From Pascua guehoae (Eukaryota > Basidiomycota > Tremellomycetes > Trichosporonales > Trichosporonaceae): a DNA stretch of 64,000 bases. Numbering within the stretch: the first letter of the stretch is position 1; every line of letters begins with the position of its first letter. Where the stretch lies: positions 1,173,476 through 1,237,475 of the forward strand of contig BCJX01000002.1 of the NCBI GenBank assembly GCA_001600415.1, read 5' to 3'. The notes beneath the pieces are model-generated. The model was not told the DNA's origin. It made no database searches and saw nothing but the letters and a program-made list of their open reading frames with translations. Below, in pieces: positions 56,869 to 64,000 of this stretch. Both the position numbers and the translations under genes were made by a program.

Positions 56869-57085
56869 TCACCCAAGCTCCTGGTGCGCGGGAGCGGGGG
56901 GGATGGTCTGATGCGGGATGACGGGTCGACGCCTATGCCGGCGGGCGAGCCAGGCAAAGAGGACGCCGAGGGCTACGAGGACGCCAATGCCGCCGACCTG
57001 TGTATTATGACCACTCTATGAAAGGGGGCTTGAATGCCACTGAACATGTACTCACGACTCCACCAGTGATTGCTCCTAAATTTAC
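56869..57085 (-). pseudogene. Orphan transmembrane exons of a membrane protein
   Basis: Two joined segments, about 57052-57085 and 56869-57001. Splicing at GTGAGT...ACACAG gives SKVNLGAITGGVVGGIGVLV and then ALGVLFAWLARRHRRR, ending in PVIPHQTIPPAPAHQELG and a stop. This is the classic single-pass helix plus basic stop-transfer of fungal wall-sensor or glycoprotein-type membrane proteins. The Ser/Thr-rich ectodomain and signal peptide that should precede it are not found upstream with consistent frames. It is either a gene with an unresolved 5' part or a remnant. Confidence 0.4.
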
Positions 57086-59091
57086 CTTGGACTTGGCGGT
57101 GGGGTGGAGTCGACCGCCGACCCGTCACTGCGAGGGAAGCTTGTGGGCCCGCCACTGGGGATCGAGCCACTAACGCCAGGAGGCTGGAACCAGGCTGTGA
57201 TCGACCTTGCACCGTCTCGCCTGTCCGTCAGCCTTGCGTTGGCTTTTGGCAAGCCTGCCATTCAGAGCGGTGAACGATACGCAGGGTAGAGGGACGAGTA
57301 CTCGATGCGGGTGCACCCCAGGAGGAGCAGAGGGGCCTAGGGGTTGGACAGCCCTTTGGGTCTTGTGTTTGCGAAACGCCGCTTGCCTTTCACCTCATGC
57401 TGTTGAGGCTGTGCCCGGGATGTTTAACACCACTGATCCCAGGAGGACGTGGATTTACTGCGGGTTCTCTTCTCCATGCCAGCCACGGCTTGGCATCTCG
57501 TACCGTCTTGTCCTGAAGCTCGGGTACAGGTGCGTCTCCTCCCACAAGCCACAAGGCCATAATGTTGATTTTCAGGATACCACTTGGTCTGCCTCGTGAG
57601 CATGGGCTGAACGAGGCAGCATCGAGAGCCACACATTTCGGTGGTAACAAGCCCAACGAGATTTGCTGTGCGTCCCCAGCGTGAAGCAAGCCTTGATGTG
57701 TATGCCACCATGGGTTGTTGGTACTCATGCGTGCGGACGTCACATAATTCGCACACCAATAACATGGTACCAAGCCGACACCGTGCGTTGCACGTTTCAT
57801 TTCATGTTTACCGCGTTTGATTTCTTTTCGACGTTTCGACTCCGCTGGAACAGAAATGTGTGCCATCGACAGAGCACCACCAGGCGACCCGAGCCCCAGG
57901 CTACACTCAAGATGGTGCCCATGGTCCCTGTCGGCGTTCAAGTCCTGGGTGCTGCTGAAACGTCACCAACGATGAGGACGTTTTAGGCACTTGTGCGGGG
58001 CGCATATTGTTTGTGTGTCAGTGTGCGTGCAGGCCGTGTGCTCGCTGGCACTTGGGTAGTGAACGTGAAACAGACCGTGCCAGTCCCAACTCTCCCACCT
58101 CCCGCCCCCTCACCCCTTCCCAGCCATAGCAGACGTGACAACGCTGACCAGGCGGTTTATACCGCGTGCCTGGGAATCCTTATCTCCCATGCTTGGCGCA
58201 GTGACCAGTGACACTGCACCGTGGGTCGTAGGGCCTGCCTTATCTGCCTGTCTCTCCCATTCGGATACAGTAAGGTACCATCCGTGATAGTGTGCAGTAG
58301 TGATGCAGGTTCCATTGCGTAGTGCGCGTGCTGCATGGGAACCTTGGGTACGGAACGCGTTGGACAGCGTGACGCTTATGCGATACTCATTCCGCAGTGT
58401 ATGATGTACCTGGATCGTTTGAGCATGGTTTCAGCTGGAATGGCTGGACGATTGGTGGACTGTTGTGACAAGCGATCTTGTGCGTGTGCGCTCGTTGGAG
58501 GTGTACCTGCCCATGCACAGTGTAGGATAGGACGTGCGTGCAGTGCCAGCACGCCAGCACATGTACACATGTGCGCAACTAGTACATGCGTCGTGTGCAT
58601 GGTTACAGAGATTTGCCAGAGTCGATACCCAAAGTGCCACAGTGCGCCTTTCCCCACCCGCCCACGCGTCCACGCGTCGCACACGATTTCTCGATTTTCT
58701 CATCTTTGTTCATCTTGTCCCTGCAGATCAACTCTCTCTTAGACACTCTCTACACCACATAAATACGTGCGGACCCCTACCCGCGCACTTGATACCATCC
58801 TTCACCCCTTAACCATCTACCACTCTTTCCTCGTCTCACTTCAATCTTCACTCTTCTCTTTTCTCTCTCGCCTTCACTCGTTTCTTCTCTCGTCCCTTTG
58901 CTCTTGGTCCTGGCTCTCATCCAGCGCAACCTTGCTTAACTCCAGAACATCACATCATCGCCAGACAACCTCTTCATCTTCCAAGCCATCACATCCCCTT
59001 AACACAAGCCGGCGGCGCACCTCCTGCTGCTAGGAAGTTGGACCGAACACGACCTCTCACACTTGCACGCCTGCACCAAGCACACACAGGC
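57086..59091. promoter_or_regulatory. Intergenic region with CT-rich leader
   Basis: About 2 kb with no supported gene. From about 58790 to 59000 the plus strand is rich in CT runs (TCTTTTCTCTCTCGCC and similar), a typical fungal core-promoter/leader for the downstream lipase. CATAAATA near 58758 is a TATA candidate. Confidence 0.5.
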
Positions 59092-61520
59092 ATGAAGGAC
59101 GTCCACCTCTTCCTCCTCATTCACGGTCTCTGGGGTATGTGTAACGTCCCCGCTTTCCCCCCAATGCGACCAACAGCCATACTGGATCCTCATACACTAA
59201 CTCCAGGTCGTCCGTCACACCTCGCAGCAGCCCAGCACGAGCTGGAAATAGCATGGTCGGGTGCATGCGACGAGCAGAGTGACAAGCAAGAGTCACACAC
59301 CGCACATCACTCCTCTCACCAGGACGGCACCCACACGCCGCCCGATACCGACCGGAGCTCGCCACATCAGTCCCCTTCTTCACCCGAGATGACTCCGCTT
59401 CCCGCACCCGAGCCCCTCCCACAGCTCTCGCGCACGACCACCTCGTCGTCGACCACCGTCGTGCACTCGGCCACGCGCGATGACCTCGTCGTTGTGGTCG
59501 CGGAGGGAATGACCGCCCAGCTGACCTATGACGGTGTGGACGTGTGCGCCAGCCGCGTTGCATGGGAGGTGGGTAACGCGGCATCGTGGCCGAACCCATG
59601 ATACCTGATAGGCCAAAGGATGTGAATCTCGCCACGCCCTTGTAGCCACTCACCATCATTGGAGAAAGCTGACGGCAGGTTGATCAGCATGTCGCGCGGC
59701 TCGAGGCGGATGGGTGCCGCGTGACTCGTTTCAGCATTGTGTGTATCCCCCTGGTTGTGTGAGAGCAGCTAGCCGCCCTTGCTGACATACAGATGGGTTA
59801 CTCGCTTGGAGGGCGTGAGTGTCACCTCGACCTTTAGAAATCATGTGCTCGGGGTCGGGCGCTCCTCTCACTCCCCCTGGCTTGCAGCGGAGTTGTCTCC
59901 ATTCACGCCCCGGCCCGTCGACCAGTGGTCGCACATTCCTTTGCCTTTGCTCTCATCAAGCCTATCTTCACGACTTGCTACGTTTATCCTCCTCGTCCCT
60001 TGTCAATCACACCCGTCTCTCCTCTTAGGGCTGCCCATCACACGCCCCCTAGCGTCCCTCCCTCCAACCTCACGCTCCCGATGTCCCCCAAACCCAACCC
60101 TCGTCGCTCCCCTCACCACCCTCACAACTCTCGCTGACTTACCCCAGTCGTTGCCCGTTACCTGATCGGCCTCCTCGAGGCACGCGACCCGTCCTTCTTC
60201 GACAAGCACGTGCCTACTAGCTTCTCGACCATCGCGACGCCCCACCTTGGCATTCCCCGGTATAGTGAGTTCAGCCCATGTACCTGTTCTTGGCATGTCC
60301 AAACACACTACCCACTCGCGAATACCAACGAAAAATCCATTGCCGTGGCCTGTGCTGAAGGTTTGACTAACTCTAGACACCCTCCTCTCACCCATCCTCC
60401 ACTGGCTCGGAGGCAGCCTCATGTCGCGTTCCGGCGAACAGCTGCACATTGTCGACAGCTATTCTAGCAAGGATCCCCGTCCGCTGCTGGAAATCATAGC
60501 CGATCCAAGTAAGTCGTCAAATGCGACTTTGCCTTGCCTCCATCATGCTCACCTGTGCAGTGCAGGTATTCCACAAGGCGCTCTCCCGCTTCTCAAGCGT
60601 GGACCTGTACGCCAACACTGTCAACGACACGACTGTACCCTACCCCTCGGCGGCGGCAGAGCCCCTCGATCCCTTTGTGCAGTGGGCGGACCGTGGGCTT
60701 GAAGTCGATGTCGACGAGGCTGGTATCGTCGCCAACTGGCACTTTGGCGAGCCCAGCCTCAAGAAGAAGTGGGCTGGTCGCGTTGGCAACCTGCCTCCTA
60801 CACTGCGCTTTCGCAAGCCGTACAGCTATGTGAGAGGCAGCTGACGGATAGATTGTCGTTCGCTGACTCGCAGATTATTCTTCTCCTCTTCCCCATCCTT
60901 GTGCCGCTCATTGCTCTCCTTGTCATTGTGCGCTTCTCTCTCGATACCCGCCGCTCGTGAGTTTGTCCCACCTTGAAAGACGCTGAACTCCCAGCCGCCG
61001 CCGTCTTCAGCGGCTTGCTAGGTCTCCTCCAACAGAGGCCAGCTCGGCAGACCCGTCAGCCTCTCCGATCCCATCGCCGCAGGGCTCTTCGATCGACTCT
61101 CTCCGCCACGCCATTAAGACGGTCGAGCGCAATCTCGAACAAGACTTTATGGATGCGGCCGACACGGCAGACTTGGCCGCGCTGCCTGCGCTTCACAACG
61201 CTCTCCCCGCCTATGCGCACGCTCATCACACCAGCCATGCCGATGACCAGCAGCACCCGACCGTCCACGTCCTCCTCAATGACCAACAGCTCCGCATGGT
61301 GCACTGGCTCTCAGCACTCGAGCCCAACCGCCACCGCGTGTACCTTCCCGATGTGGCCAACTCGCATGCTGTCGTGGTTGTCCGGTGGGTGTGCTGGTAT
61401 TATGAGGGCTGACCCACCAGGGACCCCGAGCAGTTCCCCGTCCACGAACGGGGGCGCGGCGTGCTCAAGCACTGGGCGCAGCAGGTGGCCGAAGTCGCCG
61501 AGGTGGCCCGCAAGTTGTAA
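59092..61520 (+). CDS. DUF676 serine lipase (ROG1-like) with membrane helix
   Basis: Alpha/beta-hydrolase family of fungal lipid lipases (Rog1/YDR444W type). Exon 1 codes MKDVHLFLLIHGLWG, with the oxyanion His-Gly; the elbow is MGYSLGG (nucleophile Ser), followed by VVARYLIGLLEARDPSFF and TIATPHLGIPRY. The acid is in YANTVNDTTVPYPSA and the general-base His probably in VANWHFGEPS. A hydrophobic helix (IILLLFPILVPLIALLVIVRF) follows near residue 400, then a Ser/Pro linker and the C-terminal block VHVLLNDQQLRMVHWLSALE with AHxxVVVR ends (ANSHAVVVVR). About nine exons. An insertion of about 70 residues rich in Ser, Thr and Pro (residues about 45-120) separates the first strand from the elbow. 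The catalytic triad looks intact. Confidence 0.88.
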
Positions 61521-61883
61521 ACGAGGCGTACGCTGCACCAAAATGACAAACTGATACCGAGAGACAACCCCTCCCAACTCCTCCCCTCACATGCCTCCTT
61601 GATGATACGACTGGGCACCGTACCCTGTAGACATAAACGACCCAGCCCAAGATGGGTCAGCGCTTTTCTGTAGATAGACACGATACAAATTTGTTCACAT
61701 GCTTCTACGGAGCTGTGGCTATGCGACATGTTGATACGAGCAGGCGACGGGAATGCGAGTGGTTGCACGTGTACAATGATCATGGGCATACGAGAGACGT
61801 TGATCCAATCCGGTTCTGGATCCGTGTACGAGAGAAACAAGTTGTGGGCATGGGGTCGAGCTTGAAATGGAGCTTCTAACACA
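61521..61883. other. Convergent spacer
   Basis: About 360 bp between the lipase and the CRIB-like gene 3' ends. Nothing supported inside. Confidence 0.5.
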
Positions 61884-64000
61884 TCAGGTGTGGTTATTCA
61901 GCGCGCACTGTGGCGCCGGCGTCGGGCCTCTGCCACTGTGGGGGTCAGCATGTGATGCTATTCTTGCCACCCACTCATGCGTTTGGACTCGAGGGTAAGC
62001 TCAGTCGAGCTGACCTCGGGCGTCTTGTCGAGGATTAAGCGGAGTTCTGTGCGTGAGCATGTGACTACTAAGTCGCGGCGGTACATACGCCTAACGGGAG
62101 TGCAGGGGGTGGGGCTGGGGGCAGACGTGTCAGCCGCAGAAGCACTGATACGTTCAATCTCGCGGACGGCCGTCTTGACACGCCCCGCCGGCGGGGGCGG
62201 GGGGGAGACCGCGGCCGCAACGCGGCGCACCGGCGGGGGACGAATCCGGACCATGTCTGTGCGGCCCGACGAGAAGAATGTGGGAATGTCAGAGACGCAC
62301 GGGCGGCGGTGGCTTTCGCGCCTGCGGATGCTGGCGGTCGGTAAGCGGTTGGCGCGGTTGGCTGCAATTTCAATGTCGTCTGCCGCGTTGGTGTCGGGCT
62401 CAGGTTCGAGCTCGGTGGCGTTGTTTGGGGTGATGCACCCGTCGGCGTCGGTGGGGTGCGTTTCCAGCTCAATCACGCTCCCGGCATCCGCGTTTGAACG
62501 GTTATCGGTGTCGTCCACCTCGATGATCTCGTTCCCAGGCGGCGACGCGGACCCGCGAGGTACGTTGTGCATTGCCGACATGCGGCGGAGCTGCGACAGC
62601 GGGGGTTCCATGAGGGTCGAGAGGGACGCGGACCGGCTGTGGTTCCCGCGGCACTGGTCGAGGAGATCATCAAAGAGCGTGTCGAGCTCGCGCTGGAACG
62701 TCGATCCCGAGGATGAGCGGTCCTTGTTTGTAGAGGAAGGAGCGACCGACCACGCCGCAGGAGGATGAAGGTTGGCGCCCTGGTGCTTGGTGTCAGTTCT
62801 CTTGCCCATGAATTCTGTCTTTGTCGAGTCGGAATCGTGTGAAGTTGGGCTGTTCGTAGCATCTGTCCGGCAGTCGAGGATCGCACCCTTGACGTCGTCG
62901 AAAGCACCAACGTCTCCGTCAAGGCTGGTACGAGTCGAGCAGAGGTCATGAAGCTCGGGTCCCTCGCCCAGCAGTGATGGAGGTGGCTTACGACGGATCT
63001 TGAAACGGGGAGCAGAGGAAAGAGACGACCCCGCCCGGCCAGTGGAGGCCGGGTGACGGTTGGCAGCAATGTTGGAATGCGACAGGGGCGACACACTGAG
63101 CGGCGTCCGTGGGCGATTGACCGGGTAGAACGGTGAGTCACCCAAAGGTGATTTTGCACAAGGCGGTGTCGACGATGAGAGCGGGGTTAGGGGCTTAACC
63201 CGCACAGTGCGTTCACGGCGCGTGCGTGAGAAGAGCGGCGACACGGAAGTGATAGGCGGGAGCGGGGGTAAGGGGCGGGCGAGGAGCTCGTCGGCCGCGG
63301 GCATCGACTGGTTACGGAAGTGGGAACGCCGTGACGCCTCGATGCGCAGGCTCGTGGACGATGGAGGGGCGGGGAGGTTGCCTGCAGAAGAGCTTGGCAT
63401 CATGCGACCAGGCATGCTAGGCGACGGGGAGGGTGCCACTTGGCGGTAACGACGACCCTCGCCGAGTCTGATGCTGGAGGTGTCGAAGAACGCATCGTAG
63501 CTGGCCTGTAACGAGGGGGCAGGAGGAGGTGTAGTTGTGCACCGGTCGCTGCGCACAGTGCGGACAATCTCAACTGCACGCACGTCAGCGCTGGTCAATG
63601 CACGGACCGCCTTCCTTTTCCCACCATCGCCCGCCGGCTCCACTCTGCACGGTGCCAGCCATGTCAACAGCCCGAGGAATGGTTACATACCCGAGCCCGG
63701 AGGGGGTGAGTGCGACGAGCGCTCGATGTGCACGACGCGCACAAACTCGTCCGTAGGCCAGGACTCGGAGGCGCGCGCGATTGTCGCGGGCGTGCCAAAC
63801 TCAGACGGCGGCGAGATGCGCGGCAGCGTTGCCGGTTCGCGCCCCGCGGGAGGGAGAAGGCGCGCGAGAGCTTGGATTTCAACGAGCCGGTGGCTCGCAC
63901 CTCGTGGCGTTGCCGGTGCCAGTTGGGGAGGGTGTGCGAGTCGGGCGATGAGGCGACGTGCTGAACACGCTGCGGCGCAGAGATGGTGAGCTTGTTTGGA
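61884..64000 (-). CDS. Ser/Pro-rich protein with CRIB-like motif, partial
   Basis: The 5' end lies beyond the window. At the window edge the minus strand reads LTISAPQRVQHVASSPDSHT; the ISxPxxVxH pattern resembles a Cdc42/Rac-binding CRIB motif (tentative). A basic SLKSKLSRAFSLPRG stretch follows. Then, in a different frame, comes LPRISPPSEFGTPATIARAS with WPTDEFVRVVHIERSS. After an intron (GTATGT near 63690 to an acceptor near 63574) it continues with EIVRTVRSDRC and a long Ser/Pro-rich tail with SFxRT-like basic patches, RPLPPLPPITSVSP (possible SH3 ligand) and FQRELDTLFDDLLDQCRGNH. The stop is at 61958, or at 61884 if a final 37-nt intron with a GCTGAC branch point is removed. Composition fits a polarity or signalling scaffold; function unknown. 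Confidence 0.6.

Noticed and set aside
56398..57021. Plus-strand frame of about 200 codons after PA2G4
   Set aside because: Runs through CT-rich 3' flank, giving Ser/Pro/Leu low complexity; overlaps the better-supported minus-strand membrane exons.

Overview
The window is nuclear DNA from a fungus, most likely a GC-rich basidiomycete yeast of the Tremellomycetes (Trichosporonales-like; inference). Genes are split by many GT-AG introns, most only about 30-70 nt, with a CTAAC or CTGAC branch point a few bases before a CAG acceptor. The gene set includes Rad3/XPD, Prp3, PA2G4, a complex I LYR subunit, cystathionine gamma-lyase, a GPI-anchored wall protein and a tRNA-Leu with an intron. No bacterial operon, CRISPR array or viral gene was seen.

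Layout. 0-2.1 kb: aldo/keto reductase (-). 2.6-4.3 kb: mitochondrial TPR protein (+). 4.7-9.0 kb: large UBE3D-like (HECT_2) protein with an unusual repeated motif (-). 11.5-12.4 kb: L-rhamnose mutarotase-like gene (-). 13.4-21.1 kb: very large HEAT-type, UNC80-like protein (+). 21.5-23.6 kb: protein kinase (-). 25.0-26.1 kb: intronless ADP-ribosylglycohydrolase (+). 26.7-28.9 kb: MFS exporter (-). 29.4-30.9 kb: GPI-anchored Cys-rich protein (-). 31.6 kb: tRNA-Leu(CAG) (-). 32.0-34.4 kb: PRP3 (-). 34.7-35.8 kb: Mug135-like protein (-). 36.15-36.66 kb: NDUFA6-type complex I subunit (+). 36.7-39.7 kb: RAD3/XPD (-). 40.4-42.4 kb: CYS3 (-). 44.3-45.7 kb: unknown acidic protein (+) between long inverted repeats (43.1-43.8 and 46.1-46.6 kb). 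47.9-50.8 kb: unknown Ser/Pro-rich protein (-). 50.8-54.7 kb: no convincing gene. 54.7-56.3 kb: PA2G4/EBP1-like (+). 56.9-57.1 kb: orphan transmembrane exons (-). 59.1-61.5 kb: DUF676 (ROG1-type) lipase (+). 61.9-64.0 kb: Ser/Pro-rich protein with a CRIB-like motif, cut by the window end (-).

The genes are mostly independent housekeeping units, not one pathway. The most unusual signals are: (1) a four-copy GoLoco-reminiscent motif inside a UBE3D-family protein; (2) a single-gene unit of unknown function flanked by inverted repeats of about 0.5-0.65 kb; (3) introns and leaders inflated by homopolymers and minisatellites (50-nt and 84-nt poly-G, 8-mer, 11-mer and 13-mer arrays, a 101-bp duplication) against a background of tiny introns; (4) a direct repeat on both sides of the Mug135-like gene; (5) an intronless, bacterial-looking ADP-ribosylglycohydrolase.

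Intron-exon models were built by eye from reading frame, splice signals and family similarity. Exon ends may be off by a few bases, and protein names rest on remembered family motifs, not on searches.
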